64,000 bases of DNA from contig NW_026705571.1 of assembly GCF_029867415.1 (NCBI RefSeq), positions 524,451 through 588,450 on the forward strand. Reading direction: 5' to 3'. The notes under the pieces were generated by a model. That model worked only from the letters and a program-made list of their open reading frames with translations, had not been told where the DNA came from and ran no database searches. The translations under genes were made by a program, and so were the position numbers. Every line of letters begins with the position of its first letter. The stretch's first letter is position 1. Shown in pieces: positions 1 to 11,649 of this stretch. This stretch comes from Vicia villosa (lineage: Eukaryota > Streptophyta > Magnoliopsida > Fabales > Fabaceae).

Positions 1-289
1 TGGCATTGGCATAAAATTCCTTGACTATGTCGTAGTCAATTACAGTGTGTGGTTCAAACACCTTTTCCCAATTCCTATTTTCCAGAAAACCCCACATATT
101 AGCATAAGGACCATCTTCATCTCCCCGAGGTACAACAACTTTCTCAGCCAAGATGGTTCTGGACCCCAGAATCTTGAACCTGTCGGCTTGAGCCCGACCT
201 AAAAACTTTTCGGATTGGTTGGCCGTAGCACGCGATCCGCGAGGACCTGAACTTGTTGACTTTGTGCGCACTCGCTTGGCTGGATTCAT
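1..289 (-). CDS. Third ORF of Athila-type element (partial, N-terminal 96 aa)
   Basis: An ATG at 289 opens a frame that stays open to the window edge (96 codons). The N-terminus is basic and Ser/Thr-rich, followed by residues such as RFKILGSRTILAEK, YANMWGFLENRNWEKVF and VIDYDIVKEFYANA. This resembles the start of the 'putative plant transposon protein' domain often encoded downstream of pol in plant gypsy elements; that family match is from memory. Function is unknown; in Athila relatives an ORF at this position has been called env-like. The position, same strand as pol and ~780 bp beyond its stop, supports membership in the same element. The C-terminal part is outside the window. Confidence 0.6.
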   Translation of the reverse strand, partial: MNPAKRVRTKSTSSGPRGSRATANQSEKFLGRAQADRFKILGSRTILAEKVVVPRGDEDGPYANMWGFLENRNWEKVFEPHTVIDYDIVKEFYANA

Positions 290-1068
290 CTGCAATTACC
301 ACCACAAATAACAAGCCATAGATAGGGTTAGCAAAAATTAACAATGTTAAAAAAAATTCTCCAGCCGCGGCGCGACTGCGGGGTACCGCGGCGCGGCTGC
401 GGCGCAACTGAAAGGGTTTGCCTGCTATGGGTCCTTCTTTCAGCCCCTAACCCTCTTTCATTTGAATCAGATACGACCTCAGAACCACAAATCGAAATTG
501 TCTACCCTAGGGTTTGCACAAAAAACATCATTGGATTCCTAATATTGAAGATTTGAGCTTACCTATTGATAGGCTAACATTACCAGAACATAATACCGAA
601 GAATGAGATACATACCTTGCTGTCGAATGAGTAACGATGAAAGATAGTGAACTAGGTGAATGAATGGAGCTCTGACCCAGAATTTGCGTTTTGGGGCTTG
701 GGAGTTGTAAAAGATAGAAAGAGGGGAAAATGAGTGTTTTCAAAATAAAACCTATTTTTGGCCCTGCACCGCGGCGCGCAAGGTTAATCCCGCGACGCGC
801 AATTATCTCTGTTTGGCGTCGCGGTGCGCACTTAATGCCCGCGGCGCGGTCTTTAAAAAAAATTTTGAACTTTTTGTTGCTTGTTTCCCCACTTCACTCT
901 TTTGTAACTTCCCTTGTGCTGATGGCACTGATTGATGATAACCCATATAAACATAAAAGATGAAATTAAAAGAAAATTACTTAAAATGAAAGATGCTTAC
1001 TCTGTTGGGTTGCCTCCCAACAAGCGCTTCGTTTAACGTCGCATGGCTCGACGGTTAAACTCCTTTGA
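290..1068 (-). other. Spacer between pol and third ORF with CG-rich blocks and a conserved stem-loop
   Basis: No convincing coding sequence. It holds CGCGGCGCG-type blocks at about 363-405 and 769-853. Near the pol stop, at 1005-1020, is the inverted repeat TTGGGTTGCCTCCCAA, a sequence commonly seen just after pol in plant gypsy elements. The spacer may carry a promoter or splice acceptor for the downstream ORF; that is inference. Confidence 0.55.
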
Positions 1069-4000
1069 CTAGGAGTTCAAAAGTGAGATTGTGCACACTT
1101 CTCTATCAAACTCTCCCCCAAGGTAGCTTTTCAACCGTTCTCCATTAACGGTCCAACTGTCTTTAGTCTTACCATCTTCGATAGTAATGGCCCCGTAAGG
1201 TTTAATTTCCTTGATTATGAACGACCCTGACCACTTAGACTTCAATTTGCCTGGGAAGAGTCTGAGCCTGGAGTTGAATAGTAATACAAGGTCGCCCACC
1301 TTGAACTCTTTCTTTTTGATTCTCTTATCATGGTACCTTTTCATATTTTCCTTATACATTTTATTAGATTCGTATGCTAGGTACCTGAATTCCTCAAGTT
1401 CATGGAGTTGATTCTTCCTCTTCTTATACGCCAAACTATCATCTCTATTGAAGAAACGTAAGGCCCATAGTGCTTTGTGCTCCACCTCCACCGGTAAATG
1501 ACATGCCTTACCATAAACCATTTGAAAAGGTGATGCACCAGTTGGCGCTTTGTATGCTGTCCTATATGCCCACAAGGCATCGTCTATCCTTACCGACCAG
1601 TCTTTACGGGACTCTGACACCGTCTTCTCGAGAATGTTCTTGATTGCTCGATTTGAAATTTCTGCTTGCCCGTTGGTTTGGGGATGATAAGGTGAAGCTA
1701 TCTTGTGGTTGATATGATATTTGTCCAACACTTTTGCCACCTGTTCATTAACAAAATGAGATCCACCATCGCTTATGATCACTCTAGGCATGCCAAAACG
1801 TGTGAATATGTTACGGTTTAAAAATTTTAGCACCGTTTTGGCATCCGCCTTTGGTGTAGCGATGGCTTCGACCAACTTGGAAACATAATCCACTGCAACT
1901 AGAATATATTCGTTAGTAAAAGAAGGAAGAAATGGCCCCATAAAATCGATGCCCCAGCAATCAAAAACTTCTACTTCAATGATGGTTTGAAGTGGCATCT
2001 CATCCCGTTTACTTATCCCACCAACTCTTTGACATTTGTCACAACTCTTTGCATGGTGATGGGCGTCTTTGAAAATCGTTGGCCAGAAAAATCCGGATTG
2101 GAGGACCTTTGTTGCCGTCCTCCATCCATTAAAATGACCACCACTCGGTGAATTATGACAATGCCACAAGATTTGTTGGGCTTCTTCTTCAGTAACACAT
2201 CTCCTTAGAATTCCATCCTTACCTATCTTGAACAAGTATGGGTCGTCCCACACATAGTACTTTGCATCGGCTAACAACTTTTTCTTTTTGTTCCAGTCAA
2301 AGTCCTCCGGTATCATACCGGTTGCTTTATGATTAGCCAAGTCGGCGAACCATGGTCTTGTTTGTATTTCCAAAAGTTGTTCATCCGGGAATGTCTCATT
2401 TATTTCAGCTTCTTGGTTGGTGACATTTACATTGACCAACCGGGATAAATGATCTGCTACCACATTTTCTGACCCTTTTTTATCCCGGATTTCTATGTCA
2501 AATTCTTGTAAAAGAAGGACCCAACGAATGAGTCTTTGCTTCGAATCCGGTTTGGTGAGCAAATATTTTATGGCCGCATGGTCTGTGTAAATCACCACTT
2601 TTGACCCAATGAGATAGGATCTGAATTTTTCAAGAGCATACACTATAGCTAAAAATTCTTTTTCTGTGGTAGCATAATTGACTTGAGCGTCATTTAGCAC
2701 CTTGCTTGCATAGTGTATGACATGAAAAACTTTTCCTTTCCGTTGGCCTAACACCGCACCTATGGCATAGTCGCTAGCATCACACATAAGTTCAAAATGG
2801 TTTTTCCAATCTGGTGCTACTATCACAGGTGCGGTAGCTAGCCGTTCTTTCAGGTCATTGAAGGCTTTAACACAAGATTCATCAAAATTAAAACACGTAC
2901 CTTGGTTGAGTAGATTACTCAAAGGCTTGGCAATCTTGGAAAAATCTTTAACAAACCTTCTGTAGAATCCTGCATGACCTAAAAAGCTTCGTACTCCTTT
3001 GACATTTATTGGAGGTGGGAGCTTTGAAATTACCTCCACCTTGGCTTGGTCTACTTCAAGTCCTCTTGAAGATACTTTGTGTCCGAGTACAATTCCTTCT
3101 GTTACCATAAAATGGCACTTCTCCCAATTAAGGATCAAATTGGTCTCAATACACCTTTCAAGTGCCACGTCCAGATTGTTCAAGCATGTATCAAACGTCT
3201 TTCCGAACACTGAAAAGTCATCCATGAATACCTCAATACTCTTTTCAATAAGGTCAGAGAATATGGCCTGCATGCATCGTTGAAAAGTTGCTGGGGCATT
3301 GCATAGTCCAAATGGCATCCTCCTATATGCGAAAATTCCAAATGGACATGTAAATGATGTCTTCTCATGATCCTCTGGGTTGACTACGATTTCATTGTAT
3401 CCGGAATATCCATCCAGAAAGCAATAGTAATTCTGCCCTGATAATCTCTCAAGCATTTGATCCATGAATGGTAATGGAAAGTGGTCTTTCCTTGTTGCTT
3501 TGTTGAGTCTCCGGTAATCTATGCACATGCGCCACCCGGTCACAGTTCTAGTTGGTATGAGTTCATTTTTGTCATTACGGATTACCGTCATGCCTCCCTT
3601 CTTTGGAACAACTTGTACCGGACTTACCCATGCACTATCAGAAATTGGGTAAATCATTCCTGCTTCTAGGAGTTTGATCACCTCTTTCCTTACTACCTCT
3701 TTCATTGTTGGATTTAGTCTTCTTTGTGGTTGGGCCACTGGTTTGAAGTCTTCTTCTAACATAATCTTATGCATGCAATATGCAGGGCTGATACCTTTCA
3801 AATCTGCCAATACCCATCCGATTGCTGCTTTATTCTTTTGAAGGATTTGTATGAGTCTTGCCTCTTCTGTAGCATTTAACTTTGAGCTAATAACGACCGG
3901 TTTACTTCCCTTTTCATCTAAAAATACATACTTCAAATGAGTTGGGAGCAATTTTAATTCTAGCTTCGATTCGTTCACTTCTTTTTTTAGCTCCAAATCC

Positions 4001-5244
4001 TCCACTTTGTCTTCTTTGTTGGATGTGTTGCCGCCTTTCTCTAATTCTTTTAGAAACAACTCAATTTCTTTTTCTTCTTCTTGAGTGAGTACATTAAATG
4101 AATCAACAAGAGATCTCTCTAGAGGGTTAGAAAGATGAATTTGGCTCGCCACTTCCTCGACACTTGCTTCAGTTACATCCATGCGAAAGCAATCATTCTT
4201 GTCTTTGGGTTGTTTCATGGCATCAAAGAGGTTAAAACATACCTCTTCATCTTGGACTCTTAGCTTCATTATACCGTCATCGATGTCGATCATCATCCGG
4301 GCTATTTTCATGAATGGTCTTCCAAGGATGATAGGTGAATCTTTATCTTCTTCCATATCAATCACCACAAAATCCACCGGAAACAGAAATTTGTCAACTT
4401 TCACTAACATGTCTTGTGCAATTCCATACGGGAGGGTGGTAGATTTGTCTGCTAGTTGCAAAGTCATTCTTGTTGCTTTCATCTCAATATTTCCCAGCCG
4501 CTTTACTATTGATAAAGGAATTAAATTTATGCTTGATCCGAGATCAATCAATCCATTCCCAATATTTTGATTTCCTATTGTAACCGGCAAAGTGACTCTT
4601 CCGGGATCTCTCGCCTTTTGAGGAAGGCGCGATATGATAGCACTACATTGTGCATCAAGTATAATAACCTCTTCTTCTTCCGGTCTTTTCTTCTTTGTCA
4701 AGATATCTTTCATAAATTTCGCATATTTTGGCATTTGGGCAATAGCTTCAGAGAATGGAATATTAATTTGTAGTTGCTTAAAAATTTCCATAAACCTGGC
4801 ATATTGTCTAGCGTTGTCTTTCTTTGAAGGAGCATGAGGATATGGCAAATGTTGACTTGGAATCGTGTTGTTCGCCATCTTATCTTTAGCACTCATTCTT
4901 TTTAATTTCTCCTTCTTGACTTCTCTACTCATATCTTCCTCTTCAGCCCCCTTGTTAATAATTTCATATTCTTCATCTTCTCTATCATGTTTTTCATCTT
5001 CCTTTTCTTTATCGTCTTCAACCTCATTCATTTCCTGCTCATCCTTGCCACCTTTTTGTCCAGACCTTGTCACCACTGCTTTGCAATGTTCCTTTGGATT
5101 CTCTTGAGTGTTGGCCGAGAAAGTTGCATTTGATTGATTAGTTGCAATCTGCTTAGCAAGTTGGCCCACTTGAGTTTCTAGATTCTTTATAGCTGCTTCT
5201 TGATTCTTTTGATTTGTCATGGACATTTGCATAAATTGTGTCAT
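1069..5244 (-). CDS. pol: Athila-type Pol polyprotein: protease, RT, RNase H, integrase
   Basis: A 1391-codon frame encodes the replication enzymes. A charged Glu/Lys-rich linker occupies about residues 50-130. An aspartic protease motif, LIDLGSSINLIP, lies near 230. The reverse transcriptase spans about 480-735 with the polymerase box EVFMDDFSVFG near 670, Met replacing the usual Val as in Athila elements. RNase H starts near 820 (MCDASD) and includes YTDH. The integrase has a zinc-binding HHCC region from about 1028 and catalytic Asp, Asp and Glu in WGIDFMG (~1098), SDGGSHF and NGQAEISNR. All key residues look present. The frame is the same as gag upstream, and the first in-frame Met after the separating stop is used here. 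It copies element RNA to DNA and inserts it into chromosomes. Confidence 0.92.
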   Translation of the reverse strand: MTQFMQMSMTNQKNQEAAIKNLETQVGQLAKQIATNQSNATFSANTQENPKEHCKAVVTRSGQKGGKDEQEMNEVEDDKEKEDEKHDREDEEYEIINKGAEEEDMSREVKKEKLKRMSAKDKMANNTIPSQHLPYPHAPSKKDNARQYARFMEIFKQLQINIPFSEAIAQMPKYAKFMKDILTKKKRPEEEEVIILDAQCSAIISRLPQKARDPGRVTLPVTIGNQNIGNGLIDLGSSINLIPLSIVKRLGNIEMKATRMTLQLADKSTTLPYGIAQDMLVKVDKFLFPVDFVVIDMEEDKDSPIILGRPFMKIARMMIDIDDGIMKLRVQDEEVCFNLFDAMKQPKDKNDCFRMDVTEASVEEVASQIHLSNPLERSLVDSFNVLTQEEEKEIELFLKELEKGGNTSNKEDKVEDLELKKEVNESKLELKLLPTHLKYVFLDEKGSKPVVISSKLNATEEARLIQILQKNKAAIGWVLADLKGISPAYCMHKIMLEEDFKPVAQPQRRLNPTMKEVVRKEVIKLLEAGMIYPISDSAWVSPVQVVPKKGGMTVIRNDKNELIPTRTVTGWRMCIDYRRLNKATRKDHFPLPFMDQMLERLSGQNYYCFLDGYSGYNEIVVNPEDHEKTSFTCPFGIFAYRRMPFGLCNAPATFQRCMQAIFSDLIEKSIEVFMDDFSVFGKTFDTCLNNLDVALERCIETNLILNWEKCHFMVTEGIVLGHKVSSRGLEVDQAKVEVISKLPPPINVKGVRSFLGHAGFYRRFVKDFSKIAKPLSNLLNQGTCFNFDESCVKAFNDLKERLATAPVIVAPDWKNHFELMCDASDYAIGAVLGQRKGKVFHVIHYASKVLNDAQVNYATTEKEFLAIVYALEKFRSYLIGSKVVIYTDHAAIKYLLTKPDSKQRLIRWVLLLQEFDIEIRDKKGSENVVADHLSRLVNVNVTNQEAEINETFPDEQLLEIQTRPWFADLANHKATGMIPEDFDWNKKKKLLADAKYYVWDDPYLFKIGKDGILRRCVTEEEAQQILWHCHNSPSGGHFNGWRTATKVLQSGFFWPTIFKDAHHHAKSCDKCQRVGGISKRDEMPLQTIIEVEVFDCWGIDFMGPFLPSFTNEYILVAVDYVSKLVEAIATPKADAKTVLKFLNRNIFTRFGMPRVIISDGGSHFVNEQVAKVLDKYHINHKIASPYHPQTNGQAEISNRAIKNILEKTVSESRKDWSVRIDDALWAYRTAYKAPTGASPFQMVYGKACHLPVEVEHKALWALRFFNRDDSLAYKKRKNQLHELEEFRYLAYESNKMYKENMKRYHDKRIKKKEFKVGDLVLLFNSRLRLFPGKLKSKWSGSFIIKEIKPYGAITIEDGKTKDSWTVNGERLKSYLGGEFDREVCTISLLNS

Positions 5245-5349
5245 AGTTTCTTCTAGCTTTGATTGTCCTCCTTGTTGTGGTGGTGGTTGAGTGTACGGTT
5301 GGAAGGCTTGTTGTTGATACCCTTGATTCGGTGGCCTTTGTTGGTACCC

Positions 5350-6543
5350 TTAATTGTTATACCTTGGTGGATAACCTTGTTGGTATGGCTGATTTTGATA
5401 TTGATTCTGCCTTTGTCCTTGGTTGTTATTCATGTAATTCACTTCTTCTTCTAGCACTGGTGGACAGAATCCTGTTTGATGATCTCCCTTGCACAATTCG
5501 CACTTAGCAACTTGATACGAATTAGATATCCCGTTCAGCTCCTTGATCTGTTGTGGTAATTTAGACATTTGTTGTGTCAAAAGTTCCACTTGTGAAGTTA
5601 GCAATTTATTCTGAGCAAGTAGAGCATCACTGTTGTTCAGCTCCAACACTCCGGGTTTCTTATCTCTTACCGTTCGATCATGGTTGCCTTGACGATCATT
5701 TAGAGCCATTCGCTCTATTATCTGAGTAGCTTCCTCAGGTGTTTTGGACATGAGTGAACCACCAGCTGTGGCGTCCAAGAGTGTCTTGTTTGTAGCTGTG
5801 AGACCGTTACGGAACATATGGATTTGATCAACGTCTGTAAAACCGTGTCCTTTGCACTTTCTCAACATAGCTTTATACCTTTCCCATGCTTCATTCAAAG
5901 ATTCATTACTACCTTGAGAAAATACTGCTATTGTTGTTTTTGCTTCGAAGAATCGGTTTTGAGAGTAAAACCTTTCCAGAAATTTTTCTTCTAATGTGTT
6001 CCAATTAGTCATCACTGCTTCGGGTTGATCCAGATACCAATCTTTGGCTTTAGATAGTAAAGAGTGTGGGAACAACCTCTTAAATAATGCTTCCTCATCA
6101 GCTTGAGCGACACCCGTGGTACCCGCTAACTCATAGAATCGAGTAAGATGCGTGTACGGGTCTTCATGGTCCAATCCGGCGAAAGGACTTGCACAAATCA
6201 ATTGTATGATACCGGTCTTCAGTTCTGTCGGTCGCCCGTTGGCGGCAGTTCTAGCGAACTGAGGATTGAGTCTTGGACTATTTGCACATGGACCAGGAGC
6301 AGCCATGTTGACAACAGTAGGTTGTATAATAACTTCCGGTTCTTCTTCCGTGAATAGTTCGTGAAAGAAGAGTCCTTCTTGCGACTCGTCAATAGTTTCA
6401 AGTTGTTGTGACGATGTCGCGGTTGCGTTGTCTCTTGTTCTTGCTATGTTTGCTCTTCTTCGTGCTTTGCTATTTAACCTCCTAGCGGTCCTTTCGATCT
6501 CGGGATCAAAAAGAAGTTGATCGCTAGAAACTTTGCTGCGCAT
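5350..6543 (-). CDS. gag: Athila-type Gag (capsid/nucleocapsid) protein
   Basis: The first ATG of this frame is at 6543 and gives 397 residues. The frame is open further upstream to about 6591, but without an ATG. It starts MRSKVSSDQLLFDPEIERTA, a typical Athila gag N-terminus. The retrotransposon-gag fold follows (PYTHLTRFYELAG, then AKDWYLDQPEAVMTNWNTLEEKFLERF, given here as landmarks). A Cys-containing CELCKGDHQTGFC segment resembles a nucleocapsid zinc knuckle, and the C-terminus is rich in Gln, Asn, Tyr and Pro. It ends at a TAA at 5350-5352. The sequence after the stop continues the same Gln/Tyr/Pro-rich composition in the same frame into pol, so the stop splits what looks like one gag-pol reading frame. 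Gag packages element RNA into particles. Confidence 0.85.
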   Translation of the reverse strand: MRSKVSSDQLLFDPEIERTARRLNSKARRRANIARTRDNATATSSQQLETIDESQEGLFFHELFTEEEPEVIIQPTVVNMAAPGPCANSPRLNPQFARTAANGRPTELKTGIIQLICASPFAGLDHEDPYTHLTRFYELAGTTGVAQADEEALFKRLFPHSLLSKAKDWYLDQPEAVMTNWNTLEEKFLERFYSQNRFFEAKTTIAVFSQGSNESLNEAWERYKAMLRKCKGHGFTDVDQIHMFRNGLTATNKTLLDATAGGSLMSKTPEEATQIIERMALNDRQGNHDRTVRDKKPGVLELNNSDALLAQNKLLTSQVELLTQQMSKLPQQIKELNGISNSYQVAKCELCKGDHQTGFCPPVLEEEVNYMNNNQGQRQNQYQNQPYQQGYPPRYNN

Positions 6544-6651
6544 ACACGAATTTCTGCACACACTAACAAACGAGTGAAACAACCAAATCAAGAAAATAAA
6601 AATTAAAACTCAAAATAAGAACTATTGCAATGCGTGCAATATTGACACCAA

Positions 6652-6669
6652 TCCCCGGCAACGGCGCCA
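6652..6669 (-). other. Primer-binding site, tRNA-Asp type
   Basis: On the minus strand this reads TGGCGCCGTTGCCGGGGA, 18 bases complementary to the 3' end of plant tRNA-Asp. It lies 3 bases inside the LTR boundary, the normal position for priming minus-strand DNA synthesis. Confidence 0.85.
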
Positions 6670-6672
6670 ATT

Positions 6673-7842
6673 TGTTGAAAGTATTTTTGGGTAAATATTT
6701 TCGGTAATATATCGTATCCACAGGGATTGGTTAATATCACTGCCGTTCTATAGTTGTTTATTTTGAGTTAGGAAAATTGAGTTGATTTATTTTATGATTT
6801 TAATAATAGCAAAAGTAAACAATAAATTAAAAGCGAGTAATGAACTGTTGTTAACGATTAGAGAAATATGTTGAACCTTAGGGTTCATCAACCTATTCCT
6901 ATACAATTATCAATTAATTCACAATTGAACAATCTTTTGAATCATTATCTTCACTTATCCTCAAATAAGATTCCATGTCTGCAAATCAAATTAGATAACT
7001 TTTACCGGTATGAGATTCGATCTCTCCAAATATCAATATCGATAATAGTAATTAAGAACGATAATTATGAAAACTCAATCCCAATTCCATCTCTGCGAAT
7101 TGGTATTGAATCAATATAGTAACCTAGGGCAAAAGTTAAATCCTTTCTTTCGATCAGAGATTCAACGATAATTTAAGAATAAAAACAAGATTTCTTATTG
7201 ATAATGAATTCAAACAATTGTTCACAGGAATTAATTAATGGTATTGTATATTCATAGGTTAACTACTACCTTAGATTCAACACGAGGGGTTTAGCTCTCC
7301 ATAGACATGAAGAACACACAAAGATTAATGGAAGAATTCATCTTCATCAAAGGAATGTCTTCGCTTGATAGAGAATTGGTCTTCAGTTGATGATTGTGGC
7401 TGCACCTTCAGATTGCTCTCCTAATTTCGCTCTTCCCAAAAAGTTCTCTTTCTCTTGGAAGCTAGGGCTTTTAAATAGAAGTTTTGGGCTTTTAACGCCG
7501 AGGCCGCGGCGCGGTATCGGACTGGCGCGGCGCGCTTCAAAACAGAGATATTTTCGCGGCGCCTCACAGGACTTCCGCGGCGCGCCCTTTGCAATTTCCA
7601 TCTTTTTCTTCTGCCTTTGAGACTTCCAGCTCTCTTTCCTCCTCATGTTCTTCTCAAGCTTCAATTCAGCTCTAAACCTGCAACAATAACACCCACAAGT
7701 GATTCGATTTGCTTTACGCACGAACTCAACTTGTTCAGTTCAATTCTTAATAAAAACCTATGGATTTATCACATTCTGCATTGGTTTGGAGACTAAATTA
7801 CTTCTATTAACACATGAATTTACCATTAATTTACTCCTAACA
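6673..7842 (-). repeat. 5' LTR of the Athila-type element
   Basis: On the plus strand it begins TGTTGAAAG next to the PBS and ends CTCCTAACA at 7842 (TG...CA termini). The PBS-side boundary is firm; the outer end is inferred, because the second LTR is off-window. It contains a CG-rich block at 7496-7590 and shares short motifs (the TCCACAG-GATTGG region near 6717; CCATGTCTGCAA near 6973) with the solo LTR at 40793-42079. Confidence 0.7.
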
Positions 7843-8589
7843 TCTGCCAACGCTGCTGTCGAAGAGCACTTGTGAAGATTACAAAAATCTTTTCGATCAC
7901 AACCTTCGATAGAAATGAATCTTCCCTTCCAAGGAAAAGATTCAAAATAGCTTCACAAAAGCCATTTCTTCTTCATAACACAACACTTCAAAGCATTATG
8001 ATCTTTTGGTCGAAATGTCCAGCTAACAGTAATGCAAAAAAAAACTTATTCGCCTCGATTTTTGATTTGAACTGCAACCTTAAAAAAAATTTGTCTTCCA
8101 TTTAATAATTATTAACGCTCAAGACTTTGCCATTAGTGATCCGCGTGAAACCTAAGAGACATCCATTATAAAAGCGTGTTGAATATTAACATTTCTAACC
8201 TAAATGAAACATGGAGCGCTTGAAATCTAAAGACGCTTGTAAAAGTTCTCTATGATAGATTATAAGAGCAGAAAATTATCTAGGTTCAAGGTTTGTTTTC
8301 TTAAATATTTATTTGAGCAAAAAATTATATATTTGAATATTGATTTTAATCATCTTACCATTTTTTTCATCAGAAACAAATGCATGCAAGATCCGTAGAG
8401 AATAATCTTGCACTCAACATTTGATCTTCCTTAAGATTCAATAATTCGAAGATCTAAAATTTAGAACTTCGGAGAATTTGATTTTTATTTAGATTTCTGG
8501 GAAATTTGATTTTGATTTTAATATTCTATGTAAACAATATAATATTCTGGGTAAACGATGTAACTATTAAAAAAAATCTTACACCTCGA
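7843..8589. other. Intergenic stretch, nothing recognised
   Basis: AT-rich sequence between the Athila LTR and a CACTA-like end. Short open frames are present but show no recognisable domain or codon pattern. Confidence 0.5.
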
Positions 8590-8783
8590 TTTTCTAGATA
8601 AGTCGGGAGATAAAAGTGTTGTTGATGGGGTTCGAACACATGTGCATATAACTTTACCCTTCGATTTTTAAATTATCGAGGTGTTAAGTTGCAACTTTTT
8701 ATAATGTCCTTCATTACCTCGCTTGTTTAGTCGAGGTTAAATTCATTTCACGTCCAAGGTATTACATATTTTTTGTAGTAGTG
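8590..8783. mobile_element. Terminal fragment of a CACTA-type transposon
   Basis: The right edge reads, on the minus strand, CACTACTACAAAAAATATGT, the typical CACTA terminus. Inside are several copies of a CCTCGA/TCGAGG word in both orientations (about 8586, 8675, 8719, 8733), like the subterminal repeats of that superfamily. No matching left end was found; it may have been lost when the Athila element inserted. No transposase is present. Confidence 0.5.
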
Positions 8784-8808
8784 TGGTAACCGTAAAGTAA
8801 TATAAAAG

Positions 8809-9305
8809 TAGGGATGACAATGAGCAGGATCTGGAAAAAATCCCCGTACGCGAGCCCATACCCGTGTGGACACCAACGTTTGTACCTATGCTCGTACCAT
8901 ATGGGTACCTAAGTACCCATACCCATAACTGTTTACCCGCAATTCTACTAAAAAATTGTCGATCAATGGTAATTTATCATGCCATTTTAAGTTTTTAACA
9001 AGATTTTAAAAAATTCAAAAATGTTATTGTTGAGTTAAGAAATAAACAAAGACTTTTATTAAAATGCGTACAAGTTTAATAGTGACGTGTTTAATAAAAT
9101 TGATAAGCATCATGTGTGTATAATAATAAAATGAAAAATATATAATGTGCGGGTATGGATACTAACGTACCCGCACCCATATCTACTTCTTTTCGTGGGT
9201 ACTTGTTAGTGCACATGCCCGTACATATTTTACAGAATTTTACCATACTCTTTGTGGGTGATTTTTTAGGGTGTCCGCTGGGGATGGGTACAATCGCCAT
9301 CCAAA
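8809..9305. mobile_element. Non-autonomous hAT-type element (497 bp)
   Basis: Flanked by a perfect 8-bp direct repeat TATAAAAG (8801-8808 and 9306-9313). Termini are TAGGGATGACAATG on the left and, inverted, TTTGGATGGCGATTG on the right. The interior repeats 'tacccatacccg'-like words typical of plant hAT miniature elements. No transposase is encoded. Confidence 0.75.
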
Positions 9306-9563
9306 TATAAAAGACATCTTTTAATAATAACTTAATGATTTTATTATTATTTATATATTATTATTAAATTAATTTATATAAATAAAATTAAATATAATTA
9401 GGGTTGAAAATGAGTTAAGTCGAGTCAAACTTCTCTCAACTCGTCTTGAATCGATAGGAATTGATTAAACTCAAAGCTTGTCATGAGTTTTATCCGATTT
9501 TTTTAAGCTCTAATTCGTCTCATTTTAAATTCACAAACAACTAGTTCAAATCATTAGGTTCAT

Positions 9564-11649
<2,086 letters not shown>

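Larger units (their letters stand above)
1..7842 (-). mobile_element. Athila-type Ty3/gypsy LTR retrotransposon, left part off-window
   Basis: Read on the minus strand, the element runs from the 5' LTR (6673-7842) through a primer-binding site complementary to tRNA-Asp, gag, pol, a non-coding GC-rich stretch and the start of a third ORF, then leaves the window at base 1. The tRNA-Asp PBS, the FMDD form of the RT active site and an extra ORF downstream of integrase are known features of the Athila lineage. The 3' LTR and the second target-site copy lie outside; the right-hand candidate duplication would be TCTGC at 7843-7847. Gag and pol share a frame separated by one stop codon. Lineage assignment is from motifs, not a tree. 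Confidence 0.88.

Noticed and set aside
340..860. CG-rich blocks as evidence of bacterial or transferred DNA
   Set aside because: The same CGCGGCGCG words occur in the element's own LTR and in a related solo LTR, so they belong to the retrotransposon family.
1211..5107. Plus-strand open frames opposite the Athila pol gene
   Set aside because: They are antisense shadows of a long, motif-rich minus-strand coding region.
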